From Aquanectria penicillioides (lineage: Eukaryota > Ascomycota > Sordariomycetes > Hypocreales > Nectriaceae), in assembly GCA_003415625.1 (NCBI GenBank), contig PYIU01000001.1, positions 2,976,746-3,040,745 on the forward strand: a stretch of DNA of 64,000 bases, given 5' to 3'. Below are positions 10,352-20,639 of this stretch, piece after piece. The notes under the pieces were generated by a model. It was not told where the DNA came from. It worked only from the letters and a program-made list of their open reading frames with translations, and made no database searches. Position numbers and translations under genes: made by a program. Numbering within the stretch: position 1 is the first letter of the stretch; the number at the start of each line of letters is the position of its first letter.

Positions 10352-13300
10352 ATGATGTCTCAAGGTCCCAACAAATCGCCCGAGGATTCGAAGTCGCTGT
10401 CCATTGTCGAAGAGTTATGGCGGCAGCGCCGTAACAGATTGATTGGAGATCTTGGCCTGCGGACTAGCTTTATCGATGCTGGTAACGGCCAACGGGTTAC
10501 TAGGGCTCTACAGGAGGCGGTTCCACAGGAGGCCACCGATCGGCTGATTACAGATCTCGGGCTTCAAACGTCATTTGTGGCTGTAAGCGGCCAACGGCTA
10601 GGTGTAGGGCAGGGAGAAGCTATCAGTAGCCAGGTAGGCGTAGGCAAGGTCGCTAGCGAAGATGCGGTTTGGCCTTTGCGGGGCTTAGATCAGGCCAATC
10701 GGTCTAGGCTGTCTAGCAGTAAGGATTGTAACAATGCGTTTAGGCCGAGTGTGTACGTTCGGCATTTGGTCAATGGTTATATATGCGAATTGTGCTAATT
10801 TTAGTTAGGCCAAGGCAATTGTCTCCTATGCTGTCCTCGGTTCAATCTGTGAGAGTGGTATCGCTAAGTAAGGGTTTGCAGTTGCTAATGTCTTTAACCT
10901 TTTCTACAGCAGGTCTCAAAATCACTCAGGTATTCGGATCATATGTTTCGTCCAGTGTTGCCAGCGCCGCCAAAGCCGCCAGCGTCGCCAGTGCCAAGTT
11001 TTAGTCCAGCCATGCAGCAGACGCCTCGACCTATACAACAACAGGTTTCAGATCAGTTCAGGTACTCGGATCGTATGGTTCTACTAGATGTACCAAAGAT
11101 GCCAGAGGTGCCAGAGATGCCAGCAGAGATGCCAGAGATGCCGGAGCCGATATTGCATCAAGCTGTGCCAGGTCCGCCGGGGCCGAGTATGCCTTTGCCT
11201 CGCGAAAGTTCCATTGCGGCAGAGTGGACACAGGGCGAAGTGGCGGCTTGTCATTCTGCAGACGCGGTGTTGAGTGCAGCGCGGCCGAAGCGCAAGCGAC
11301 ATTCACAGATCCAAGGAGGAGGAGGGAGTGCGGAGAACAAGCGTAGCCGTGCTTCTGGTCGACGGGAGTCTACCGTCGCGGAACAGCATGAGAAGTTGCG
11401 TGAGGCAGTTAGCTACTTGGAAGAACAGTTTGTTGAGAAGGAGAGGCTTTCTGATAGCCAGGAGTGGTGTAATGTTGTGCCGCTTGAGCGACAGGTTGCG
11501 GATACGATCTCTTTCTATAGCGCTTTTCATGATGCGGATACTCTCCCTATTAAGACGTGTCTTTTGTGCTATCGAAAATGCAGCAAGCGAGAGCTGCGGT
11601 TGATTGGGTGGGAGGACTGGCTCAGCTTTCCTCTCGATAGAGCACTTGGAAGTGTGTGGTCGTGCGGGGACTGCTTTGTCCCTGGTCATGATGTAGAGCT
11701 CTGTGCGGAGTGCGCTGCCAAGATCAGTGGAGGGAGGCTGAGCCGTCACGGTTATCTTCATGAGCGGCTCCGGTGCGAGCATTCCTTTCCCGAGGTTCTC
11801 GATGGCCTGACGTTGGTGGAGGAGAAGCTCATTGCCATCAGCTCCTCGTTTGGCTTCATTACGCGGGTTAACATTCCTAATGGGCCAAGGCAGAGCGCCT
11901 ATGCCCGTCACGTGCGGGCCACATCCACGTCTTCCCGAGCAGTGTGCAAGATGTAGTTACTAAGGTCTTGCCTCATCCCTTGGTGAAGGTGCTTGAGGAT
12001 ATTTATGTCTCTTGGCACGGGTCGGAGAAGCCGGCGCCTCGGGATCTGTCCAAGATGATGTCGGTGCGGCGGCGGGTAGTGGAAAGGGCTTTGCGGTGGC
12101 TGATTCTCAACAACCCGCTCTATTCCGAGATCCGAGTTGACCAGGCCGAGTTGGATAGTTGGGAAGATGTGCCTCATGGTGTTCCGAGGCTTTTGTATGA
12201 GCGCATGGAGCGGCAGGAGCTGTCGGCGTGGGAGAAGGCGCAAACCGCACATATCGTTCCTCCAAGCGAGCGCGGCTTGCCAGACGATCCCGGTCCTCAC
12301 ATCGATGATCTCGCGCTCGAGTTACAGGCCGGGGAACAGCGTGTTTTTCCAAGGCTGGACGGTGGCGGCGATGGCGATGGCGATGGCGATAGAACAGCAG
12401 AGGAGGGTGGCTTTAGTGAGCTGAGCCGGGACGATTTTGAGGCGGCAGGGCTTGGTGCTTATGCTGATGAGATATTGTCTTCCGGTATGTTTTCGTTAGA
12501 CGCTGCACCTGAGGTTACAGATGCCGAGAAGTTGCAATTTGCTGTCGATGTCATTGCGGAGCGCGCCGATCTGGCGGCGCCAGGGTCGACGGAGTCCGGG
12601 GCGGGCGGTGCGAGCGCGCAGGTCTGTGAGGGCTCCAGTAGCCCTTACGTCCGTCTCGACTGTGGTCAGAGGTACGTCGACTCAAATGACCCGTTGTACT
12701 TTCCTAAGGTGTTTCCGACTCTCTTTCCCCGGGGCGTTGGAGGTCCCCGCTGCGTCGAGGAGGCAGCTGCGCGTCGGGCAGCCAGTGAGGTGGGAGAAGA
12801 GGTTAGGGACCAGGGCCAAGGCGACGGCGACGGCGACAGCGACGGTGAAGGCGGTGGTGGCGGGGTTGACGATGCTCGAGGTAGCGCAGCTGGCGCTACC
12901 GCTGGGCATGAGCAGGCGCAAGCGAATGGCGGCCTCGGCCTCGTTGATTCCCGGAACATGACGCTGAGGGTGTGGGCTGAGGCGGTGATCAGGCGTCATG
13001 GCGGCCGGTTCGGGAGCCATCACGCCTTTGCCTTCCTCGTCTTCAATATCCTGGTGCGGTCTCGCAATCGCGGCGTGAGCATGGCAAGCGTGAGGCGGTT
13101 TGATTTTCCTAGGGTCGAGGCGATCGTGCAGTCCCTGACGTCCGAGCGCCTTGCCCAGGCCAGCGTGGAGCTGGAGAGGGATGGCAAGACCGGCGACGAA
13201 GAGGTCAACAAGCTCCTGCGCAGTTTGTCCATTTACGGGTACCGGCAGCCCATGTCTAGGGAGGCGCAGCTGCACACGCGGAAGGAGCTGCGATCCAGCA

Positions 13301-16300
13301 TCATCTGCGGAGGTACGCCGGCGATCTGGCTGACGTTGAACCCTCCTGATGTCATCGGTGCTGTCAAGTTGCGCCTGGCCGCATACAACAAGTATCATCC
13401 TGAGGAGGCGGAAAGGGTCTTGTCGAGTCTGGGCAGCGACGATTATGACAGGATCAAGCTTGCGATCTCCGATCCGGTAAGCTCGGTGCTCTTCTTCCAT
13501 CGGGAAGTCTCCTTGTTTCTCGAGCACTACGTGAAGATTGGTCAAGATTCAGTCTTCGGCCGCATCGGGCAGTACTATGGCGTCGTGGAGACAAATGAGC
13601 GCGGTGCCTTACATATCCATTCTCTGCTGTGGTTGCAGGGTAATCTTGGCTTGACCTCTTCGATTGCTGGGGATCCCGAGATGGAAGATGATGCCGCCGC
13701 GGTGTTTCGCCATAGGGTTACGCGGTATGTGGACAGTGTCTTTGCTGAGGTATGCGGCAGTCCTGGCCTAGGAGACCGGTCTGGTCTGGGGTTTCGGTTA
13801 ACGAGTCGAGTTGATGCTGACATTTAGTGTGGGTAGGATCTTGACGAGGATGGGGTGTTTGATGACCCTAACCGGATGTCCGCGGCTGACGATGTCAGTC
13901 ATCTAATGGTGTCGCCCGCTCGGCTCTCTGCTGTGTTCGAGAAGGAGGCCAACTTCGTGGCGTATAGGACGCAGCGCCATAGGCATACCCATTCGTGTCT
14001 GAAGTATTCGCTTCGCAAGTCGTCGACGAGGCGGCGCAAGGGGAGGAAGAAGTGTCGCTTTGGGGCACCGTGGGACCTCGTGCCCAAGACTTTCTTTGAT
14101 GTCGATGGCGTCCTGCGGCTGATGCGGCGGCATCCGCTTGTCAATCGGTGGAACAAGGCGTTGGCGGTCGGCCTGCGACATAACCATGACATCTCGTTCA
14201 TCGGCACTCAGACTCACACGCTGGCCCTCGTGTACTATCTGACGAACTACACGAGCAAGGTGGAGGATCCGCTGTGGAAGCGGGCCGCGGCCGCGGCGCA
14301 GCTCTTCTCACAGTCGTGGTCGCGCCCTGTTGCTGGTCCCATTCCGGCTTCGGGTTCGGGTTCGGCTTCCGCTTCCGCTTCCGCTTCTTCTTCTTCCATT
14401 GCCGCTGCCGCCGCCGCCGCCGCCGCCGCCGCCGCTCCCGCTCCCGCCAATGCTCGGGTTCTAGGCGATGAGACCGCGGCCAAGGCGAACAAGAGTCGCC
14501 AGTTCTTGCTCAAGGTTGCGAATCGCATCTTCACAGAGCGGCCCCTTTCGCATGTCGAGGTTATTGCCAGTCTCTTGCAGTATCCCAGGGAGTACACCAG
14601 CGCGAACGAGTGGTCGTTCATCAATATGACGGCTCTATATTGGAGGTTGTTTCGGCGATGGGCTCGCTTGCGCGCAGCTAGTGGCGTGCCGACCACAGAG
14701 GCAGATGCCCAGTTTGGATCCGAGCCTATCTTAATGGCCGCTGCGGGTAAGAAGCCGTCGGGTCTCGATGCGTATCCGCGTCGGGGCCCTGTGCTCCGGG
14801 ACCTGTGCCTCTACGATTACCTTGCCATCGTTCGCGTCCAGAGGGGCTCCTTGTCCGGGCGAGGGTGCCGCGTGCCGTTCGAGGCCGACTGGACCCGCGG
14901 CGTCGGCTGGGTTCAGGTGCTGCGCCCTTCCGCAAAGCTCGCCACGCCTTGCCTGGATGGCTATGTAGACATGGACTTTGACCATGAGAACGAGGAGGAG
15001 GGCTACTTTCGAAGGTGAGTGAGCATCGGTGCTAGGCGGGGCCTTGCCGTGCGTATGGGCACGGGAGGGAGAAAGTTCGGGGAAGTGGTCCAGGGAGCTG
15101 GTTCGGGTAACTGACGGATAAGCCTAGGGCTCCAGTCCAGCACCTTGGGCTCCTTGTCCCGTGGGAGGACTTCTTGGGCGACAGCGGCGAGGAGGACATC
15201 ACGGCAACTTGGCACAGGCACCGGGCGGCCCTGAGCAGGCGCCTTCGCTTTGTTGCGGGCAATATCCAGGCGCTGAAGAAATCGGCGGAGGACGCGCGAA
15301 AGGATGCGAAGCAGTGGGCGGCATACGGGGGCGACGAACCCGGCAGGGCCGATGCCGATGCCGATGCCGACGAGGACGAGGCCGAGGCCGAGCCTGGCCG
15401 CCAGTTTCCCGCGACGGGACCGATCGGTCAGTGCCAGTCTGACCGGCTAAGTGGCGTCGTGCGGCTTGAAGATGCTCTGAGGGCTGCGGCAGGCTTCAAC
15501 CAGCTCACGGCTGGGTCGCCCGACATCCTGGCGGCCCTCCGACAGCTCAGCGAGTTTCGATCCGAGATGGTGGAAGCTTCCGCCGACGGCGCGGAGGTCG
15601 ACGACGCCTTCTCCGCAGAGGCGACCATTGCCGGGAGCGGCGGTTTGAGCGTGGCCGGCGTGGAGCTGCCCGGCGCCGCCGAGCTGCAAGCGATCAAGTC
15701 CGCCCAGCGCGGCGCCTCCAAGGAGATCGAGCAGCGGATCCAGGGGATCAGCTTGGACACGGACGCTATCGCGGGGATCGCCTTGGAACCGGGTGCGGCC
15801 GTTGCCGACGTCTTGACCGGGTTCGGCGAGGAGCCGTTGGCGGTTGATCGGGCAGACGCGGAAGAAGCCGCTCGGGGGCCCAGCGCCGATGTTGCGTTTG
15901 GGCCTTTCGCGACCTTTACGCAGGCCGGCCGCGACCTTGCGGCGAGCTATACGCTCAACGAGCGGCAGCGCATGGCCCTGCTCCTCGTGTGCCGGCACCT
16001 CGATCGCCTCGAGCAGCCCGGGGGCGAGCTCGGGAGCGAAGACGATGCGCAGCTGTGCATGTTCCTGGGCGGCGAGGGCGGCACGGGCAAGTCGCGGGTG
16101 ATCGACGCGCTCTCCGCGCTGTTCGAGAGGAAAGACATTGGCTACAGGCTCTTGCTGACGGCGACGTCCGGCGCCGCCGCCGCCCAGATCAACGGCGTCA
16201 CCATTCACTCGGCCTGCGGCATCGGCAAGGCGGCGGCCGATGCGGATGGAGCTGGTCCCGACGGGTTCGGCGCGAGCTCGCGCGTCGTAGACGGCGAGAA

Positions 16301-17582
16301 GCTGGCGCGCTGGCGCGATAAATGGGCCCTCATCGTCGACGAGGTCAGCATGCTCGGGTCCTCGACCTTCGTCCAGGTCAACCGCCGCCTCAAGCAGCTG
16401 CGCGGCAGCGAAGCCGACTTTGGCGGCATGCCGGTCGTTCTCCTCTCCGGCGACTTTCATCAATTCCGCCCGGTCCAGGACAGGTCCATCATCCTCCCGG
16501 CCTCTTCGATCAAGTGGTACGCGAGCCAGGGCAAGCAGCGCCGTGTCCAAGACGAAGCCCACCTGCTGTGGTCGAAGTTTACGACCGTCGTCATGCTCAA
16601 CGAGCAGGTTCGCTCGGCGGGGGACGCCGAGCTGCAAGCCCTGCTGACGCGCATCCGCCGCGGCGTCCAGGACCAGGCAGACGTTGACCTCCTGAACCGG
16701 CGGTGCTACCGCGAGGGCCAGCCGGTCCCGTGGGAGACGGGCATCACGATGGTCACGCCCCTGAACCGGGACCGCTGGTGCCTCAACTTTGAGGGATGCC
16801 TCGCGTTCGGCAGGAACCACCAGCGCCCCGTGCGGGTCTTCCTGTCGGAGCATTCGTGGAGGGACGGCGGCCCCGAGGAGGAGGAGGCCTTGCTCATGAC
16901 GGGGGTCGGCGACGACAGCGGCATCCCCGTGCCTGCCGTCTTCATCTTCGTGCCTGGCATGCCGGTGGTCGTGACGCAGAACACCCACCAGGGCCTCAAG
17001 GTGGTCAACGGGGCCGGCTACGAGGCCATCGGCGCCGTGCCGGACGAGGCGTACCCTGGCCATTGCGTCTCCGAGAGCCTCGTCGTGCACTTCGGGCCTC
17101 CCGCGGGGCTGCTGCTCGCCAGCGAGACCACGGGCAGCTTCAAGTTCGAGTGCATGCCCCGAGGCACGGTCTTGCTGACGCCCGTCTCCGCGACCATACC
17201 GTGCGCCGGCAAGGAAGCCAGGAAACGGCCATGGCAGCAGCACGACGTCACCCGCCGCGGGTTGCCGTGCGCGCCGGCATTCGCCTGCACGGACTACAAG
17301 GTGCAAGGTCGCAGTCTGGATCGCGTCGGCCTCGACTTGCGAGGCACGCGGACGGCAACGGTGGACGGGCACGACGTCCCAAGCGCGTGCGACCCGTACA
17401 GCCTCTACGTGCAGCTATCGCGGTGCCGCACGCTCGACGGCATCAGGCTCATCTCAAAGGTTCGGGACAAAGACGTGGTCGGCAACACCATCCCGCCGGA
17501 GATGGTCGCGGCGGAGGTAAGGCTAGAAGGGCTCTGCGACATCACTATAGAAAGAGCGCGGGAGCTCCTCTCTATTATTTAA
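10352..17582 (+). CDS. Helitron Rep/helicase (RepHel) transposase, with one apparent frameshift
   Basis: Large nuclear transposase: a Rep endonuclease starts rolling-circle replication and a helicase unwinds DNA. The N-terminus (10352-10942) is uncertain: an open frame at 10352-10798 with two internal repeats (LIGDLGLRTSF / LITDLGLQTSF), then probable intron(s) before the frame at 10943. A Pro-rich region is followed by a Cys-rich block (about 11556-11800), then the fungal Helitron N-terminal region. Rep HUH motif HIHSLLW lies at about 13610. An intron at 13750-13836 removes two in-frame stops. The Rep motif YYLTNYTSK, with two Tyr three residues apart, lies at about 14235. A second intron is 15015-15127. 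The PIF1-type helicase has Walker A GGEGGTGKS, Walker B LIVDEVSML, GDFHQFRPV and the C-terminal YVQLSRC. The frame shifts at 11916-11918, where one G appears missing from a G-run; otherwise the protein is open to the TAA at 17582. Confidence 0.8.
11916..11918 (+). other. Apparent 1-nt deletion in the RepHel frame
   Basis: Upstream frame reads ...AYARHVR and then drifts to a stop at 11954-11956. The +1 frame resumes at once with GHIHVFPSS, which continues the conserved Y..HVRGHI..FP block of fungal Helitron proteins. Adding a single G to the GGG run would restore it. No splice sites explain the shift. It may be real decay or a homopolymer sequencing error. Confidence 0.7.
14342..14452 (+). repeat. 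Codon-repeat tract in RepHel (Gly/Ser/Ala run)
   Basis: Tandem GCTTCC/TCTTCC units followed by a run of GCC codons encode Ser/Ala-rich low complexity within the Rep region, C-terminal to the tyrosine motif. Similar codon runs occur in the same gene: GGCGAT at 12364-12390, GGCGAC at 12820-12845 and GCCGAT at 15349-15370. They are in frame and probably encode flexible linkers. Confidence 0.75.
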
Positions 17583-18559
17583 TTGTTTTATATATATAAT
17601 TTTATAATTTTTTAATTTAATAAATAAATATATATATATTTAGGTATATATGACGTGATGTGATGTGATGCTATCGATAAGGACGCTATCGATAAGATCC
17701 AGAAAGATATATGCTACCGGTATATTTTTTTTTTTTTTTTTTTTTATTTTTTTTTTATGCCTTTGTGCCTTTTATGGACCTATGGATCCACAAAAAACCT
17801 AAGATCACATGATGCTGCCATATAAAGTCACGTGAAGGTCACATGATACGAACCGAAGCAAATTTCCTAATCGGGCAGCAGAAGGAAGAAGGCCGGCCCA
17901 ACCCCCTCGCCGCCGCCGCCGCCGCCGCACGCCAACCAACCAAGCTTGCACCGCCCACCAAGGCAAAGGCACAAAGGCACACACACGCGCCGCGGCATTA
18001 CTGGAAAACCTCTCGTTCCTCAAGGCATAGGTCAAGTGTTTACTGTGTCTTTTACATGATAGTGAGGAAGCCGAAACTTGGCACGATGTTGCTTCATCTT
18101 GGTCGACTATCAACTACACACTCACTGGCTACCTCTGCATCAGACCAAGCGCCAATCCTGGCACATAAAAGTCGCTAAAATCGACCCGAGGTCTCCATCG
18201 GGTTGAATCCAAGATTGTTCTGCACTCTTCACCCCTGAATGCGTTGTACTTCATTTCCCTTTGACCGTGAACACAGCGGAGTTTGGTTTCATTGTCCGCC
18301 ATCCAGTGTGCGAAAACGTTCGCCATTGGGCAGTCGAGTGGGGCACGAAGATGAAGTGCTATTTCCCTGCGGACTTTTGATAGTACGATGGATACGACAC
18401 GACGGCAATGACAAAATGCTGGGAATCAAAAACCCAGCGCTATCAGAATAACTTTTATTCCTTCTTCTATTCTTCGCGCATCGCACTTCGTCTTCTTCTT
18501 CTAATTAACCATCTTCAAGAAGCAAAAAGAGCCATCCATACTTACTTTTATCGCCCAAA
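17583..18559. other. AT-rich Helitron tail and SDR upstream region
   Basis: 17583-17757 is AT-rich low complexity with TATATA tracts and a long T-run. It includes two copies of CGCTATCGATAAG or close variants (17670-17696). From about 17770 normal composition returns, with a GCC-triplet run at about 17910-17929. 18000-18559 should contain the SDR promoter. The open frame at 17843-18178 shows no protein-like features and is not called. Confidence 0.4.
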
Positions 18560-19555
18560 ATGGTTTCGTATAAAGAGATACAGGACTCCAATGCGCTCAT
18601 CAACGATGCAACGGCCCCACGCGTTGCTGTCTTTGTCGGCGGTACATCAGGCATTGGAATGCACACGATTAGGGCCTTAGTCACTACGGGCGCGAGCGTT
18701 AGAATCTATCTGGTCGGCCGCAAAAGTTCTGAAGAGCGTATGCGTCTTTTTATCCAGGAGCTGAACGCCATTAATTCCAAGGCGGAGGTTATTTGGGCTG
18801 AAGGCGAGATCGCACTCCTTGCAGATTCAAAACGAGTATGCGAGGCTATCAAAACTAAGGAGTCATGCGTCGACTTATTGTTCCTCACTGCGGGCTACGC
18901 GCCTTTCGGCAAACGCAAAGAGACTGCAGAGGGTATCGAAATAGCTCAGAGCCTAGAATACTACTCGCGAATACTGTTTATTCAACATCTTCTCCCCCTC
19001 CTACGCAAATCAGAAGTACCCAGGGTCGTTAGTGTTTTGGGCGGTGGGATGGAGTGGACGACCATCAACCTCGACGACTTGGACCTGAAGAGGCCTGGAA
19101 ATTTTGGCATAATGAAGGCTCAGACGCAATACATAGCAATGAACACGACAACCTTGGAGAAGCTAGCGGACGACAACCCCAGCGTGACGTTTATCCATTC
19201 TTGGCCCGGGTGGGTCAACACAGGAAATGTTAGAAGAGGTACAGAGCCGAATTCCTTGATGGCTTGGGTTACTTGGCTCTTCCTCGAACCTCTTATTTGG
19301 CTACTTTCGATGAGCGATGAAAGTTCTGCACAGAGGCATTTGTTTGAATGTACGAGTGCAGCTTTTGGTGGTCGTGGTATATCCTGGAAAGGCAAACCGG
19401 GTGTGAATTCGATGGAGAAGCCGGCAGATGGTCTGTTCCTCGTCAATTACAAGTGCGACTGTACCCCGAATGCGAAGGTTGTGTCTGTACTTCGAGCGAA
19501 AGCGAAGGAGAAGATTTGGAATCATACGCAGGAAATTCTTAGACCGTATTTGTAG
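18560..19555 (+). CDS. Short-chain dehydrogenase/reductase (SDR) with atypical active site
   Basis: Single-exon 331-aa NAD(P)-dependent oxidoreductase of unknown substrate. The Rossmann nucleotide-binding motif GGTSGIG is at about residues 28-34 and the structural LLFLTAGYAPFG (the NAG-like segment) at about 107-118. The classical catalytic YxxxK is not seen: the equivalent helix reads QTQYIAMNT, with Asn where Lys is expected. The fold is clearly SDR, but the enzyme may use different chemistry or be inactive. Fungal SDRs of this divergent type often sit in secondary-metabolite clusters; no such cluster is visible here. The start is the first ATG, with a purine-rich context (cccaaaatgg). Confidence 0.82.
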   Translation: MVSYKEIQDSNALINDATAPRVAVFVGGTSGIGMHTIRALVTTGASVRIYLVGRKSSEERMRLFIQELNAINSKAEVIWAEGEIALLADSKRVCEAIKTKESCVDLLFLTAGYAPFGKRKETAEGIEIAQSLEYYSRILFIQHLLPLLRKSEVPRVVSVLGGGMEWTTINLDDLDLKRPGNFGIMKAQTQYIAMNTTTLEKLADDNPSVTFIHSWPGWVNTGNVRRGTEPNSLMAWVTWLFLEPLIWLLSMSDESSAQRHLFECTSAAFGGRGISWKGKPGVNSMEKPADGLFLVNYKCDCTPNAKVVSVLRAKAKEKIWNHTQEILRPYL

Positions 19556-19639
19556 ATTTGGAACTGGAGTCCTGAGCGTTTGCCTAATTTAGGAACCTCA
19601 CAAGGACTGGCATGCTCAATTTATGTCATATTAGCTTAA

Positions 19640-20590
19640 TGACAAAATCAACAAGGTCGAATGCGAAGCCTGGGTGGTAAAAGGTCCGTGATCCCCTCGA
19701 CGTGGAATCGTGAGCCCGTCAATCGAACATCGCGGACAGACCAGAACACCAGAAGGGGCTATGCGTTGGCTAGGCGTTTGGCTTGAGAGGAAGCTATCAT
19801 TGAAAATCCATGTGGAGGGATGGGCAATTAAGGCACGGGCTATAGCGAACCTCCTGCAAGGCCTCGCAAATACGGCCCGCGGCCCTCCCCTCAATAAGGT
19901 CCGACTGGCCGTGAAGGCCTGCGTACTACCTACTCTACTCTATAGGGCCGATGCCTGGTACCCGAGACAGATAACTCCACCGCTGCAACTAAAAAGATGA
20001 CCTCCTCAAGAAGTCTCAACGAAGATCGAACAACTCATTGGCCGTATCAGATGTGTCCTTCACATTGGCATCCGCAGCATACTTCCGACCTGGAAGACGA
20101 CCCCTGTAGCCGCAGTCTATCGCGAGAGAGGTATCCCACCAGTAGAGCAGTTACTTGATGCAGTCCGCCTCCGTTACGCTGCCCGCCTTCAGTCCCTAGA
20201 CCCTAGACATCCCCTTACAGCTAGGGATAGGATATCAGCATGGAGGCTAGGACAAAAACTATCACACAGGACCCGACTGCAGCAAGCTAGGGCGCTCCTC
20301 CCACCCTCCCCTCAGCCGGAGCTCATCCAACGCAACTGCAACCCTGTTCGACTTACAGCCAAAAGACAAGGCTGTCCTAGCCTTTTTAGTATGGATCGAG
20401 ACTTGAGCTATAGAATATCTTATTGGTGACTTGGATGGATCCCGATCGCAAGATGGAGCCGTAGGCTACGGATAGGCCATCCACCGCAACAAACAACTGA
20501 TCGGCAAGGGCCTGGCTTGGCTAGACCTTTTGAGGTTTTCGATGCACAAATTTACATCTGCCTTAATAACTGGAGACGGGTATTTAATAT
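19640..20590 (+). pseudogene. Decayed non-LTR retrotransposon (LINE) tail: RT thumb and RNase H
   Basis: Several short open stretches in different frames spell the C-terminal part of a fungal LINE polyprotein. 19740-19990 gives MRWLGVWLERKLSLK and KACVLPTLLYRADAW, typical of the region after the reverse transcriptase. 20100-20220 gives GIPPVEQLLDAVRLRYAARL. 20430-20530 gives an RNase H-like DGSRSQDGAVGYG, then a stop, then AIHRNKQLIGKGLAWL. Stops and frameshifts make it non-functional. The TAG in the RNase H part can be explained by CAG to TAG. Nothing upstream of the RT thumb remains, consistent with 5' truncation. Confidence 0.75.
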
Positions 20591-20639
20591 GAACATAGCT
20601 TTTTATATTAAGAGAAGAAAGATGGAGTAAATAAAACAA

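Larger units (their letters stand above)
8094..17760 (+). mobile_element. Autonomous Helitron (rolling-circle transposon), termini unresolved
   Basis: A roughly 9.5-kb block, strongly GC-rich in its coding part, with a Rep/helicase gene (+) and a divergent companion gene (-). It ends in an AT-rich tract with a long T-run at about 17727-17757. The coding core is well supported by the Rep HUH motif (HIHSLLW), the Rep tyrosine motif (YYLTNYTSK) and the PIF1-type helicase motifs. Outer limits are approximate: I did not find a convincing 5' TC or 3' hairpin plus CTRR. Composition and lack of RIP-type stops contrast with the other transposons here, suggesting a recent arrival or low copy number. 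Confidence 0.75.

Noticed and set aside
13828..13854. Two in-frame stops interpreted first as RepHel truncation
   Set aside because: A good intron (13750-13836, GTATGC donor, GCTGAC branch-like site, TAG acceptor) removes both and joins the frame at a conserved place.
15447..17372. 641-aa open frame on the minus strand opposite the Helitron helicase
   Set aside because: It is a shadow of the GC-rich helicase frame on the + strand, rich in Arg/His/Ala, with no recognisable domain.
17583..17760. Search for a Helitron 3' hairpin followed by CTRR
   Set aside because: Several short palindromes (ATCGAT, ACCGGT, GGATCC) occur, but none is followed by CTRR with a TC-starting partner on the left.
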